Positions 32,938 to 42,036 of a DNA stretch of 64,000 nt are shown here, in pieces. The notes under the pieces were generated by a model, which did not search any database, was not told the origin of the DNA, and worked only from the letters and a program-made list of their open reading frames with translations. Source of the stretch: Amycolatopsis suaedae. Its GTDB lineage: Bacteria; Actinomycetota; Actinomycetes; Mycobacteriales; Pseudonocardiaceae. How positions within the stretch are numbered: the stretch's first letter is position 1; each line of letters opens with the position of its first letter. Location: assembly GCF_004214935.1 (NCBI RefSeq), contig NZ_SFCC01000021.1, positions 1 to 64,000 on the forward strand, given 5' to 3'. A program made the position numbers and the translations under genes.

Positions 32938-33852
32938 TCAGGCCGGCGCGCCGGGCAGGGCGGGCGCGGCGGGCTTCTCACCGGCCGCCTCGCGCCAGCG
33001 GGTGCCGCGGGTGGCCGAGCCGACCAGCGCCGTCAGCGCCAGCCCGCGCAGCTGCGCGTCGTCGGTGCGCTCCAGCACACCGCGCCACGCCGCGGCGGCG
33101 TCGGACTCCGCGGTGGCGACCAGCGCCATGGCCGACGCCGCGTCGGTCACCGGCTTGGGCGGCAGGTAGGCGGGCTCGGCCGGCTGCGGGGTCGCCCCGG
33201 CGGCGGCCAGCACCCGCTCGCAGGCGTCGCGGCGGTCCCGGTGCACGGCGGCGCCCTCCGTCATCCCCGTGCGGTAGTCGCCCGGCAGGAACGCCGTCAC
33301 CAGCCCGTACACCCACACCGCGCCGTGCTCGGCGGCGAGCGCGCCCTGGACGGCCTGGACGGTGTCCGGCTCCAGCGCGCCGGTGGCGGGGGCGTCGAGT
33401 TCGCCGGAATCGAGCTTGCCCCGCTGTTCGGGGAACAGCTGCAGCAGCGCGGCCGACCCGGCCGCGACCGATCCGACCAGCCCGGCCCGGTGCCGGGGCA
33501 GCGTGGCGACCAGCTGCTCGGCCTGCTGCCGGGCCTCCACCAGCCGCTGGGCCAGTGCCGTGACGTCGGGGACCCGCCCGGGCGGGGCCTGCTGCCCTTC
33601 CTGGCGCGGGCGGTTCAGCCGGTCGACCTCCGCCTGCAACGCCGTGGCCTGCGCGGCACGGGCCTGCGCGACCTGCTTCGCCGCCTCGGTGCCCAGTGCC
33701 TCGGCGGCGGCCGCGTCGGCTCGGGCACGCTCCAGCAGCGGCACCAGGACGTCGGGCTCCTCGGAGTAGCCGGGGGAGCAGGCGGCGGCCACGGGCAGGC
33801 ACAGCGCGACCAGCAGGGCGCGGCGGCGGGTCAGGGTCGGTCTCGGACTCAC
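32938..33852 (-). CDS. Lipoprotein with DUF4439 (ferritin-like) domain
   Basis: A 304-residue exported protein. From the GTG at 33852 the signal peptide reads VSPRPTLTRRRALLVALCLP, then VAAAC, with a twin-arginine-like RRR and lipidation at the cysteine. The mature part begins with long helices rich in Ala, Glu and Gln (LVPLLERARADAAAAEALG). The C-terminal half (AALAAEHGAVWVYGLVTAFL, RRDACERVLAAAG) fits the actinobacterial DUF4439 family, a four-helix ferritin-like bundle. Function unknown. A longer start at 33885 would spoil the signal peptide and has no ribosome site. It is divergent from rimP. Confidence 0.8.
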   Translation of the reverse strand: MSPRPTLTRRRALLVALCLPVAAACSPGYSEEPDVLVPLLERARADAAAAEALGTEAAKQVAQARAAQATALQAEVDRLNRPRQEGQQAPPGRVPDVTALAQRLVEARQQAEQLVATLPRHRAGLVGSVAAGSAALLQLFPEQRGKLDSGELDAPATGALEPDTVQAVQGALAAEHGAVWVYGLVTAFLPGDYRTGMTEGAAVHRDRRDACERVLAAAGATPQPAEPAYLPPKPVTDAASAMALVATAESDAAAAWRGVLERTDDAQLRGLALTALVGSATRGTRWREAAGEKPAAPALPGAPA

Positions 33853-33971
33853 GGAAACCCATCCTGCCAGGCCGCGCCCGGCCACCCGCGCTCATGCGCA
33901 CGGAACACCACACCCGATAAGCTGGACTACCTCTGACTGAGCCGAATAGCCGAACAGGAGAGTGCGTCACG

Positions 33972-34490
33972 GTGGCAGGAGAACTCGCCAGCCGGCTCGA
34001 GCCGATCGTGGCCGACGCCGTTTCGACAGCGGGTTTCGAACTCGATGCACTCGATGTGCAACAGGCGGGCAGGCGCAAGCTCGTCAAGGTGGTCGTCGAC
34101 TCCGACGACGGAGTGGGCCTCGACCAGGTCGCCGAGATCAGCAGGGCGGTCTCGGCCGTCCTCGACCAGCACGAGCACGTGATCGCCGGGGCCTACACCC
34201 TGGAGGTCACCTCGCCGGGGATCGACCGCCCGCTGACCAGGCCCAGTCACTGGCGCAGGGCACGCCTGCGGCTGGTGCGGATCACCCCCGCCGAGGGCGC
34301 GGAGTTCGTCGGCAGGGTCGGCGACGCGGGCGAGGACGGCGTGCGGGTACTCGTCGACGGCGCGGTGCGTGAGGTCCGCTACGCCGACGTGGCCAAGGCC
34401 GTCGTGGAGATCGAGTTCCGTCAGCCGCCCGCGGCCGAACTCGCGCTGCTGGGTGGAGAATCGAACGAATCGAAGGAGGGGTCGGAGTGA
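33972..34490 (+). CDS. rimP: Ribosome maturation factor RimP
   Basis: Assists 30S subunit assembly. The 172-residue product has the two-domain RimP layout: FELDALDVQQAGRRKLVKVVVDSDDGVGLD, the highly conserved YTLEVTSPGIDRPLTRPSHWRRA, and an SH3-like C-terminal half with EVRYADVAKAVVEIEF. The acidic tail is typical. The GTG start is followed by the usual rimP-nusA-ylxR-infB order, with rimP and nusA overlapping as GTGA. Confidence 0.95.
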   Translation: MAGELASRLEPIVADAVSTAGFELDALDVQQAGRRKLVKVVVDSDDGVGLDQVAEISRAVSAVLDQHEHVIAGAYTLEVTSPGIDRPLTRPSHWRRARLRLVRITPAEGAEFVGRVGDAGEDGVRVLVDGAVREVRYADVAKAVVEIEFRQPPAAELALLGGESNESKEGSE

Positions 34491-35560
34491 ACGTCGACAT
34501 CGCGGCACTGCGGGCGATCGAACGGGACAAGGACATCCCCTTCGAGACCGTGCTCGAGGCCATCGAGACAGCGCTGCTCACCGCCTACAAGCACACCGAG
34601 GGCCACCAGCCCCACGCCAAGATCGACATCGACCGCAAGACCGGCTACGTCCGGGTGCTCGCGCACACCCTCGACGCCAACGGCGAGATCGACGAGGAGT
34701 GGGACGACACCCCGGAGGGCTTCGGCCGGGTCGCGGCGACCACCGCCCGCCAGGTGATCCTGCAGCGCCTGCGCGACGCCGAGCACGAGAAGACCTTCGG
34801 CGAGTTCTCCGCCAAGGAGGGCGAGATCGTCGCCGGTGTCATCCAGCGCGACGCCAGGGCCAACGCCCGGGGCATGGTCGTGGTGCAGATCGGCGGCGGC
34901 ACCGAGGGCGTGCTGCCGCAGGCCGAGCAGGTCAGCGGCGAGTCCTACGAGCACGGCAGCCGGATCAAGGCCTACGTCTACGGCGTGTCCCGCAGCGCCC
35001 GCGGCCCGCAGATCATGCTCTCCCGCAGCCACCCGAACCTGGTGCGCAAGCTGTTCGCGCTGGAGGTGCCGGAGATCGCCGACGGCACGGTGGAGATCGC
35101 GGCCGTGGCCAGGGAGCCCGGTCACCGGTCCAAGATCGCCGTGCGGTCGACCGTGGCCGGGGTCAACGCCAAGGGCGCCTGCATCGGCCCGGTGGGCGCC
35201 CGGGTACGCAACGTGATGAGCGAGCTCGCCGGTGAGAAGATCGACATCATCGACTACTCCGACGACCCGGCCCGCTTCGTCGGGAATGCGCTCTCGCCCG
35301 CGAAGGTTGTGTCGGTACGGGTGGTCGACGAGCGCGCGAAGACGGCACGGGTGGTCGTGCCGGACTTCCAGCTCTCGCTGGCCATCGGCAAGGAAGGCCA
35401 GAACGCCAGGCTGGCGGCGCGGCTGACCGGATGGCGCATCGACATCCGCAGCGACGCCGCCATGGAAGAGACAGAGGAGCCGGAGGAGTCTCCGGCGTCC
35501 GCCGCCGACGAGGGCCGGGACGGGGCGCCGCGCGCAGCGGCAACCGGTTCGGCTGAGTGA
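34487..35560 (+). CDS. nusA: Transcription termination/antitermination factor NusA
   Basis: RNA polymerase elongation factor acting in pausing, termination and rRNA antitermination. The 357-residue short actinobacterial form has the N-terminal RNAP-binding domain (DIAALRAIERDKDIPFETVL), the S1 domain around FGEFSAKEGEIVAGVIQRDA, and KH1/KH2 with REPGHRSKIAVRSTVAGVNA, KGACIGPVGARVRNVMSELA, GEKIDIIDYSDDP, and SLAIGKEGQNARLAARLTGW. It lacks the acidic repeats of E. coli NusA. It overlaps rimP by 4 bp. Confidence 0.96.
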   Translation: MNVDIAALRAIERDKDIPFETVLEAIETALLTAYKHTEGHQPHAKIDIDRKTGYVRVLAHTLDANGEIDEEWDDTPEGFGRVAATTARQVILQRLRDAEHEKTFGEFSAKEGEIVAGVIQRDARANARGMVVVQIGGGTEGVLPQAEQVSGESYEHGSRIKAYVYGVSRSARGPQIMLSRSHPNLVRKLFALEVPEIADGTVEIAAVAREPGHRSKIAVRSTVAGVNAKGACIGPVGARVRNVMSELAGEKIDIIDYSDDPARFVGNALSPAKVVSVRVVDERAKTARVVVPDFQLSLAIGKEGQNARLAARLTGWRIDIRSDAAMEETEEPEESPASAADEGRDGAPRAAATGSAE

Positions 35561-35583
35561 TTGGCGACGGGCTAGACTAAGGA

Positions 35584-35871
35584 GTGACCCGAAGCTCGCA
35601 CTCGGAGACCGCGCACGCAGCGGACCGGAAGGTTCCGGTCCGGATGTGTGTGGGGTGCCGGGAGCGGGCTTCGATCGATGCGTTGCTGCGACTGGTCGTG
35701 GCGGACGGGGCTCTGGTGGTCGACCGGGAACGGCGGCTACCGGGCCGCGGGGCGTGGATGCATCCCTCCCCGCGGTGCCTGTCCCAGGCCGAACGGCGGC
35801 GGGCGCTGCCCAGGGCATTACGGGTTTCTGGGCCGCTCGACACCGGGGGCCTGCGATCATGGACCGGGTAG
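35584..35871 (+). CDS. ylxR: YlxR (DUF448) RNA-binding protein
   Basis: A 95-residue basic protein with the DUF448 signature PVRMCVGCRERASIDALLRL and RRLPGRGAWMHPSPRCL. Located between nusA and infB, as in most Gram-positive genomes. YlxR proteins are small nucleic-acid-binding factors; in some bacteria they influence transcription or RNase P. The GTG start is 23 nt after nusA. A ~170-nt leader follows before infB. Confidence 0.92.
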   Translation: MTRSSHSETAHAADRKVPVRMCVGCRERASIDALLRLVVADGALVVDRERRLPGRGAWMHPSPRCLSQAERRRALPRALRVSGPLDTGGLRSWTG

Positions 35872-36041
35872 CGCAGTAACGCGTCGGACAGCGGTACGGA
35901 CGAGGGAGCGCCCCGAGTCCGGTTGGAACCAAGGAAGCAGGTCGACCCGTCATGAGTCAGCCGTGAAGCTGAAGCCATGAACGCGCGACAATAGGACGAG
36001 GTCAGCGGGCTAGCCGCCGGCCTCCCCAGATTAGGAGTGCT

Positions 36042-38951
36042 GTGCCAGGCAAGGCCCGCGTGCACGAGCTCGCCAAGGAGCTCGGTGTCACGAGTAAAGA
36101 GCTGCTCGCCAAGCTCAAGGAACAAGGCGAGTTCGTGAAGTCGGCGTCGTCGACGGTGGAGGCCCCGGTGGCCCGCCGTCTGCGTGACGCCTACCCCAAG
36201 AAGGACGGCGCCAAGGGCAAGAAGCCCTCCGGCGCCACGCCGGGCCCGAAGCCCGGTGCCCCCGCACGCCCGTCCGCGCCGGCCTCCGCCGGTGCCGGAT
36301 CGTCCGCGCCCTCGGCTCCGGCCCAGCCGGCTCAGCCGACCCAGTCCGGCGCCCGGCCCGGGCCCCGGCCGGGCCCGAAGCCGCCGGCTCCCAAGCCGCC
36401 CGCGCCCAAGCAGGACGAGGTCCCGGCTCCGGCCGCCGCCAAGGCGGCCCCGGCCGCCCCGGCTCCGGCCAAGCCCGAGTCGCAGCAGCCGTCGGTGGTG
36501 CCGCCCAAGCCGCAGGGCCCCAAGCCCGGTGGCCCCAAGCCCGGTCCGCGCCCGCCGCGGGTCGGCAACAACCCGTTCGGCGTCGGCCAGGGTGCCCCGC
36601 CGCCGCGTCCGGCCGCGCCGCGTCCGGGTGGCGGCCAGCAGGGCGGCGGTGGCGACCGGCCGCCGCGTCCCGGCGGTGACCGGCCGCCGCGTCCCGGTGG
36701 CGACCGTCCCGCGGGCAACCGCCCGAGCCCGGGCAACATGCCGCCGCGGCCGAACCCCGGCATGATGCCGGCGCGCCCGGCCCGTCCGGCCGGCCCCGGA
36801 GGTGGGGGCCGTGGCGGACCCGGTGGCCGTGGTGGCCCCGGTGGTGGTGCCGGTCGCGGTGGACCCGGCGGCCGCGGTGGACCCGGTGGTGGCGGCGGCG
36901 GTTTCCGCGGCGGCCCAGGTGGCGGCGGCGGTGGCGGCGGCTTCCGTCCCGGTGGTGGCGGTGGCGCTCCCGCCGGTGGTGGTTTCCGCGGTGGCGGCGG
37001 TGGCCGTGGTGGCGGCGGCCGCGGTGGGACGGCGGGTGCCTTCGGGCGTCCCGGTGGTCCCTCGCGCAAGGGCCGCAAGTCCAAGCGGCAGAAGCGCCAG
37101 GAGTACATGGACAACATGCAGGCCCCCAGCGTGGGTGGCGTGCGGTTGCCCAAGGGCAACGGCGAGACGATCCGGCTGCCGCGCGGCGCGTCGCTGACCG
37201 ACTTCGCGGAGAAGATCGACGCCAACCCGGCCTCGCTGGTGCAGGTGCTGTTCCACCTCGGTGAGATGGTGACCGCCACGCAGTCGGTGTCCGAGGACAT
37301 CCTCGAGCTGCTCGGCTCGGAGATGAACTACACCGTGCAGGTGGTCAGCCCCGAGGAGGAGGACCGCGAGCTGCTGGAGACGTTCGACATCACCTACGGC
37401 GAGGACGCCGGGGAGGAGTCGGACCTGCAGGTGCGGCCGCCGGTGGTGACCGTCATGGGTCACGTCGACCACGGTAAGACCCGCCTGCTGGACACGATCC
37501 GTAAGGCGAAGGTGCGCGAGGGCGAGGCCGGCGGCATCACCCAGCACATCGGCGCCTACCAGATCGAGACGCAGCTGGAGGGCACCCCGAGGCTGATCAC
37601 GTTCATCGACACCCCGGGTCACGAGGCGTTCACCGCCATGCGTGCCCGTGGTGCGAACTCCACCGACATCGCGGTGATCGTGGTCGCCGCCGACGACGGC
37701 GTGATGCCGCAGACGGTGGAGGCGATCAACCACGCCCAGGCGGCGAAGGCGCCGATCGTGGTCGCGGTCAACAAGATCGACAAGGAAGGCGCGAACCCGG
37801 ACAAGATCCGGCAGCAGCTGACCGAGTACAACCTGGTCGCCGAGGAGTACGGCGGCGACACGATGTTCGTGGAGATCTCCGCCAAGCAGGGCATCAACAT
37901 CGACGGCCTGCTGGAGGCGATCCTGCTGACCGCGGACGCCACGCTGGACCTGCGGGCCAACCCGGACATGGAGGCCCAGGGCGTGGCGATCGAGGCACAC
38001 CTGGACCGCGGCCGCGGTCCGGTGGCCACGGTGCTGGTGCAGCGCGGCACGCTGCGGGTCGGCGACTCGGTCGTGGCCGGCGACGCCTACGGCCGCGTGC
38101 GCCGGATGGTCGACGAGCACAACGAGGACGTCACCGAGGCCCTGCCGTCGCGGCCGGTCCAGGTGATCGGCTTCACCTCGGTGCCGGGTGCGGGTGACAC
38201 CTTCCTGGTGGTGGACGAGGACCGGGTCGCGCGGCAGATCGCCGAGCGGCGCCAGGCCCGGATCCGCAACGCGCAGAACGCGGCCAAGCGCAAGCGCGTC
38301 AGCCTGGAGGACCTGGACTCCGCGTTGAAGGAGACCAACTCCCTCAACCTGATCATCAAGGGTGACAACTCGGGTACCGTCGAGGCTCTCGAGGCGTCGC
38401 TGCTGCAGCTGGAGGTCGGCGACGAGGTCGAGCTCAACGTCGTGCACCGCGGTGTCGGTGGCGTGACCGAGAGCGACATCGACCTGGCCACCGCGTCGGA
38501 CGCCATCGTGCTCGGCTTCAACGTCCGGGCGCAGGGCAAGGCGACCGAGCGGGCCGCCCGCGAGGGCGTCGACGTCCGCTACTACACGGTGATCTACCAG
38601 GCGATCGAGGAGATCGAGCAGGCTCTCAAGGGCATGCTCAAGCCGGAGTACGAAGAGGTCGAGCTGGGCAAGGCCGAGGTCCGCGAGGTCTTCAAGTCGT
38701 CCAAGTTCGGCACCATCGCCGGTTGCCTCGTCACCTCCGGGGAGATCCGCCGCAACGCGCGGGCCCGCCTGCTGCGGGACAACGTCGTGGTGGCGGAGAA
38801 CCTGCCGATCAGCTCGCTGCGCCGGTTCAAGGACGACGTGGTCGAGGTGCGCGACGGGTTCGAGTGTGGTCTCACGCTCGGGTCCTACAGCGACATCAAG
38901 GTCGACGACGTCATCGAGACCTACGAGCAGCGCGAGAAGCCGCGCGTCTGA
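36042..38951 (+). CDS. infB: Translation initiation factor IF-2
   Basis: GTPase that delivers initiator tRNA to the ribosome. The 969-residue protein starts with the IF2_N domain (VHELAKELGVTSKELLAKLK). A long linker rich in Pro, Ala, Lys, then Gly and Arg (about residues 65-345) ends in an extreme glycine stretch. A second IF2_N domain (RKSKRQKRQEYMDNMQAPSV, ~350) precedes the G domain with GHVDHGKT (473-480), DTPGHEAFTAMRARG and NKIDKEGANPDK. Domains II-IV follow. The GTG start is preceded by TTAGGAG. Confidence 0.97.
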   Translation: MPGKARVHELAKELGVTSKELLAKLKEQGEFVKSASSTVEAPVARRLRDAYPKKDGAKGKKPSGATPGPKPGAPARPSAPASAGAGSSAPSAPAQPAQPTQSGARPGPRPGPKPPAPKPPAPKQDEVPAPAAAKAAPAAPAPAKPESQQPSVVPPKPQGPKPGGPKPGPRPPRVGNNPFGVGQGAPPPRPAAPRPGGGQQGGGGDRPPRPGGDRPPRPGGDRPAGNRPSPGNMPPRPNPGMMPARPARPAGPGGGGRGGPGGRGGPGGGAGRGGPGGRGGPGGGGGGFRGGPGGGGGGGGFRPGGGGGAPAGGGFRGGGGGRGGGGRGGTAGAFGRPGGPSRKGRKSKRQKRQEYMDNMQAPSVGGVRLPKGNGETIRLPRGASLTDFAEKIDANPASLVQVLFHLGEMVTATQSVSEDILELLGSEMNYTVQVVSPEEEDRELLETFDITYGEDAGEESDLQVRPPVVTVMGHVDHGKTRLLDTIRKAKVREGEAGGITQHIGAYQIETQLEGTPRLITFIDTPGHEAFTAMRARGANSTDIAVIVVAADDGVMPQTVEAINHAQAAKAPIVVAVNKIDKEGANPDKIRQQLTEYNLVAEEYGGDTMFVEISAKQGINIDGLLEAILLTADATLDLRANPDMEAQGVAIEAHLDRGRGPVATVLVQRGTLRVGDSVVAGDAYGRVRRMVDEHNEDVTEALPSRPVQVIGFTSVPGAGDTFLVVDEDRVARQIAERRQARIRNAQNAAKRKRVSLEDLDSALKETNSLNLIIKGDNSGTVEALEASLLQLEVGDEVELNVVHRGVGGVTESDIDLATASDAIVLGFNVRAQGKATERAAREGVDVRYYTVIYQAIEEIEQALKGMLKPEYEEVELGKAEVREVFKSSKFGTIAGCLVTSGEIRRNARARLLRDNVVVAENLPISSLRRFKDDVVEVRDGFECGLTLGSYSDIKVDDVIETYEQREKPRV

Positions 38952-39024
38952 TCGTGGCACGCCCGGCCGGGGCGCGGGTGTGAGCCCGCGCCCCGGCCGG
39001 TGCACGCTGTGAAGGGGGTTTCTC

Positions 39025-39318
39025 GTGTACGTGGGTGCTCTCGAAGTCGATCTGCTGCTGGGTGAGGTGCACTCGCTCAAGCAGAAGCGGTCGGTCGTCC
39101 GGCCGCTGATCGCGGAGGTGCGCAGGCGGTTCGAGGTGTCGGTGGCCGAGGCGGGCCACCTGGACCTGCACCGCCGCGCCCTGATCGGGGTGGCGGTGGT
39201 CGCCGCGGACGGCGAGCATGTCCGTGACGTGCTCGACAGCTGCGAGCGGCTGGTCGCCGGCCGCCCGGAGGTGGAGCTGCTGTCGGCGCGTCGCCGGCTG
39301 GTGGGTCCGGAAGATTAG
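39025..39318 (+). CDS. YlxP-like DUF503 protein
   Basis: A 97-residue protein with the DUF503 pattern: MYVGALEVDLLLGEVHSLKQ, then KRSVVRPLIAEVRRRFEVSV and LIGVAVVAADGEHV. It sits between infB and rbfA as in many actinobacteria and firmicutes (ylxP). The fold is ferredoxin-like, the function is not established, and a link to ribosome maturation is inferred from the constant neighbourhood. GTG start with GAAGGGGG upstream. Confidence 0.9.
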   Translation: MYVGALEVDLLLGEVHSLKQKRSVVRPLIAEVRRRFEVSVAEAGHLDLHRRALIGVAVVAADGEHVRDVLDSCERLVAGRPEVELLSARRRLVGPED

Positions 39319-39340
39319 GTTTCTGAGAAAGGGGTGCGTT

Positions 39341-39805
39341 GTGGCCGATCCGGCACGCGCGCGCAGGTTGTCGAAGCGGATCTCGCAGATCGTCGCGTCC
39401 GCCATCGAGCACGAGATCAAGGATCCGCGCCTGGCCTACGTCACGATCACCGACGCGAAGATCACCGCCGACCTGCACGACGCCACCGTCTACTACACGG
39501 TGCTGGGCGAGACGCTCGACGCCGAGCCGGACCTGGCCGGTGCCGCCGCGGCGCTGGAGAAGGCCAGGGGGGCACTGCGCACCAAGGTCGGGCAGGGCAC
39601 CGGCGTGCGGTACACGCCGACCCTGACGTTCGTCGCGGACAACGTCCCGCAGGAGGCGCAGCGCATCGAGGAGCTGCTGGCCAAGGCGAGGGAGGCCGAC
39701 GCCGAGGTCGCCCGCCGCGCCACCGGTGCGCGGCACGCGGGGGAGGCCGACCCGTACAAGGCGCCCCGCGAGACCGAGGACTCAGAGTCCACTTCGGACA
39801 GCTGA
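39341..39805 (+). CDS. rbfA: Ribosome-binding factor A
   Basis: Late 30S assembly factor that binds 16S rRNA near helix 1. The 154-residue product has the type-II KH domain: ARRLSKRISQIVASAIEHEI, KDPRLAYVTITDAKITADLH, ATVYYTVLG, and GTGVRYTPTLTFVADNVPQE. The C-terminal extension is acidic and Ser/Thr-rich. The GTG start has AAAGGGG about 6 nt upstream. The usual downstream neighbour (nrnA) is displaced here by five unrelated genes. Confidence 0.95.
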   Translation: MADPARARRLSKRISQIVASAIEHEIKDPRLAYVTITDAKITADLHDATVYYTVLGETLDAEPDLAGAAAALEKARGALRTKVGQGTGVRYTPTLTFVADNVPQEAQRIEELLAKAREADAEVARRATGARHAGEADPYKAPRETEDSESTSDS

Positions 39806-39814
39806 GCAGCGGCC

Positions 39815-40651
39815 GTGCCGTCCGAAGTGTCCCGTCGCGTCGCGCTGGCGGGTCTCGCGCTGGGCGCGCTCACCGCGTGTGGTGAGCCGGAGCCGCAGCC
39901 GTCCGCGCCGGGACCGCCCGCGGTGCCACCGCCACCCGGGCCGGCTCCGCTGACCGACCCGGTGACCGTCCAGCGGGAACACTCGGCGGCCCGCGGCCGC
40001 GAGGTCGACCTGGTGCTGATCGTCCCGGAGGGTGTTGCGGCCGCCGGGTTGCCGGTGTGCCTGGCGCTGCACGGCCGCGGTGCCAGTGCGCGGTGGTTCC
40101 TCGGCCTCGGGCTGCCCGCGATGCTGACCGAGGTGGTGCGGTCCGGGCTGCCGCCGTTCGCGGTGGTCGCGCCGGACGGTGACCACTACTGGGTGGACGG
40201 CAAGCGCGGCGACGATCCGCAGCGGATGCTGTCCGAGGAGGTGCCCCGCTGGGTCGCCGGCCGCGGGCTGAGGGCGCCGTCGGCGGCGCTGGGTATCTCG
40301 ATGGGCGCGTTCGGCGCGTTGCGTTACGCCCGTGACCACCGCGACCTGCGGGCGGTGGCGGCCTGCAGCCCGGCGTTGTTCACCAGCTGGGGCGACGCCC
40401 GTTCGCGCAACGTGTTCCGCGACCGCCAGCACTGGGAGTCCCACGAGCCGCTGCGCCACGTCGACGAGCTGCGGCCGGTGCCGGTGGGGGTCTGGTGCGG
40501 CACGGCCGACCCGTTCGTCAGTGCGGCCCGCCGGTTCGTGCAGGCGGCGCAGCCGGCGGTGGCCGAGCTGTCGCCGGGCGGGCACACCGACCGGTACTGG
40601 AAGTCGGTGCTGCCGGCCATCCTGCGGTTCGCCGGCGAGCGCCTGCGTTAG
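39815..40651 (+). CDS. Lipoprotein alpha/beta-hydrolase (esterase-like)
   Basis: A 278-residue exported hydrolase. The signal SRRVALAGLALGALTAC has a twin-arginine-like start and a lipobox, with lipidation at Cys22. A Pro-rich spacer follows. The hydrolase domain has VCLALHGRGASARWF (oxyanion region), the nucleophile serine in ALGISMGAFGAL, and a late acid/His pair in GTADPFVSAARRF and SPGGHTDRYWK, as in putative esterase (esterase D/antigen 85-like) proteins. Substrate unknown; a surface lipid or ester is plausible. The GTG start is 10 nt after rbfA. Confidence 0.82.
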   Translation: MPSEVSRRVALAGLALGALTACGEPEPQPSAPGPPAVPPPPGPAPLTDPVTVQREHSAARGREVDLVLIVPEGVAAAGLPVCLALHGRGASARWFLGLGLPAMLTEVVRSGLPPFAVVAPDGDHYWVDGKRGDDPQRMLSEEVPRWVAGRGLRAPSAALGISMGAFGALRYARDHRDLRAVAACSPALFTSWGDARSRNVFRDRQHWESHEPLRHVDELRPVPVGVWCGTADPFVSAARRFVQAAQPAVAELSPGGHTDRYWKSVLPAILRFAGERLR

Positions 40652-41211
40652 TCAGGCAGCGGCCCGACCGCGGCTTGCGGGCGGAAGCCGTCCAGCTGCA
40701 GTGCCAGATTGCGTTCCCAGCCGGGCATGCCACGCAGGGCCGAGGTTGCCGCGATGGCCCTGGCGACGTCGGCCGCGACCAGGTCGCCACGCAGCACCCC
40801 GGCGGCCTGGCCGCGTTCCAGCAGCGCGACGATCCCGTCGAGAATGCGCCGCTTGGCGGCTTCCAGCTCGGGTGCGCCGGTGAACGTGCGGGCGCAGACG
40901 TCGCCGAACCCGGTGTCCACCACCTGCGTCCGGCAGGCACGCTCGACGAACCCGGTGAACCCCTGCCACGGGTCTGCGGCACGGGCGGCCTGCTCGGCGT
41001 CGTCGGCCAGCCGCACGATCGGGCCGGTGAAGACGGCTTCGATCAGGTCCGTGCGCTGGGGGAACCGGTTGTAGAGCGTCCCGATCGCCACGCCGGCCTT
41101 CCGGGCGATCTCCTCCAGCGGCGCGTCGACGCCCCGGGCGCCGAACACCTCGGCAGCCGCGGCGACGATCAGGTCGCGGTTGCGTTGGGCGTCCCGGCGC
41201 AGTGGCTTCAC
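40648..41211 (-). CDS. TetR-family regulator of the adjacent SDR gene
   Basis: A 187-residue regulator with the N-terminal helix-turn-helix RRDAQRNRDLIVAAAAEVFG, APLEEIARKAGVAIGTLYNR, FPQRTDLIEAVF. The C-terminal domain resembles the SACE_7040-type group. The GTG start at 41211 is divergent from the SDR gene. A partial palindrome at 41225-41249 overlaps the likely promoter. It probably represses the SDR gene and itself. Confidence 0.9.
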   Translation of the reverse strand: MKPLRRDAQRNRDLIVAAAAEVFGARGVDAPLEEIARKAGVAIGTLYNRFPQRTDLIEAVFTGPIVRLADDAEQAARAADPWQGFTGFVERACRTQVVDTGFGDVCARTFTGAPELEAAKRRILDGIVALLERGQAAGVLRGDLVAADVARAIAATSALRGMPGWERNLALQLDGFRPQAAVGPLPD

Positions 41212-41224
41212 GCTCCCAGTATAA

Positions 41225-41249
41225 GAAACTTGAGGCTGCCCTCAGTTTC
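41225..41249. promoter_or_regulatory. TetR operator candidate in the TetR/SDR gap
   Basis: An imperfect palindrome GAAACTTGAGG, 3 nt, CCTCAGTTTC. Related TGAGG/CCTCA blocks recur at 41258-41281, just before the SDR start. This fits a TetR dimer site overlapping divergent promoters. Confidence 0.45.
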
Positions 41250-41300
41250 GCGTACGGTGAGGAACATGAGGGTCTCCTCAACTTACTGGAAGGGGTAGTC

Positions 41301-42008
41301 ATGGCAACGCTGGCGATCTTCGGTGCCGGACCCGGGCTCGGGCTGGCCACCGCGCGGCGGTTCGGGCAGGAGGGGTTCGACGTCGCGCTGGTGGCGCGGA
41401 GCCGGGAGCGGCTGGAGGGCTGGGTACGGGAGCTGGCGGCAGAGGGGGTGCGGGCCAGGGCGCTGCCCGCGGACCTGACCGACCGGTCCGCTCACGCCGA
41501 GCTGGTGCGTGCGATCGGCCCGGTCGACGTGGCGGTGCTCAACGGCTACGTCGAGCGGGCGGCGATCCGGCCGGTGCTGGACATCGACCCGGACAGCATG
41601 AGCGCGGTGATCGACGGTGCCGTGCTGGCGCCGCTGTCGCTGACCCGGCTGCTGCTGCCGGGCATGCTGGAGCGCGGTGAGGGCGGGCTGCTCTACGGCC
41701 TGGGCGGTTCGGCGCACACCCCGATGCCGCCGATGGCCGCACTGGGCAGCGCGCAGGCCTCGCTGCGCAACTACGTGCTGAACCTGCACATCGAACTGGC
41801 CGGCCGGGGCGTGTACGCCGGGGCGCTGACCATCGCGGCACTGATCGAGAACAGCGACGCGCAGCGGCTGTTCGACAGCGACCCGGCCGCGACGCTCGGC
41901 CTGAAGGCCGAGCGCGTCGACCCGGCCGACCTGGCGCAGCGATACTGGGACCTCTACAGCAAGCGCGACCGTGCCGAGGACACGGTGGGTGCGCTGCTCG
42001 CGGCCTGA
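41301..42008 (+). CDS. Atypical short-chain dehydrogenase-like protein
   Basis: A 235-residue Rossmann protein. The N-terminal cofactor site is FGAGPGLGLATARRF, followed by LVARSRERL and ADLTDRSAHAEL. The place of the catalytic Tyr-x-x-x-Lys is occupied by AALGSAQASLRNYVLNL, where normal family members read YxASK, so both Tyr and Lys are missing. VAVLNGYVERA replaces the usual NNAG. It may bind NAD(P) without classical reductase chemistry, like other divergent SDRs. It is regulated, most likely, by the divergent TetR. AAGGGG precedes the ATG. Confidence 0.8.
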   Translation: MATLAIFGAGPGLGLATARRFGQEGFDVALVARSRERLEGWVRELAAEGVRARALPADLTDRSAHAELVRAIGPVDVAVLNGYVERAAIRPVLDIDPDSMSAVIDGAVLAPLSLTRLLLPGMLERGEGGLLYGLGGSAHTPMPPMAALGSAQASLRNYVLNLHIELAGRGVYAGALTIAALIENSDAQRLFDSDPAATLGLKAERVDPADLAQRYWDLYSKRDRAEDTVGALLAA

Positions 42009-42036
42009 GCGGCTGCAGGAAAGGTCGACCCGCACC

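Noticed and set aside
35577..39080. A very long minus-strand open frame (over 1,100 codons) opposite infB
   Set aside because: It is a GC-bias shadow: infB on the other strand has all IF-2 motifs, while the antisense translation is low complexity without domains.
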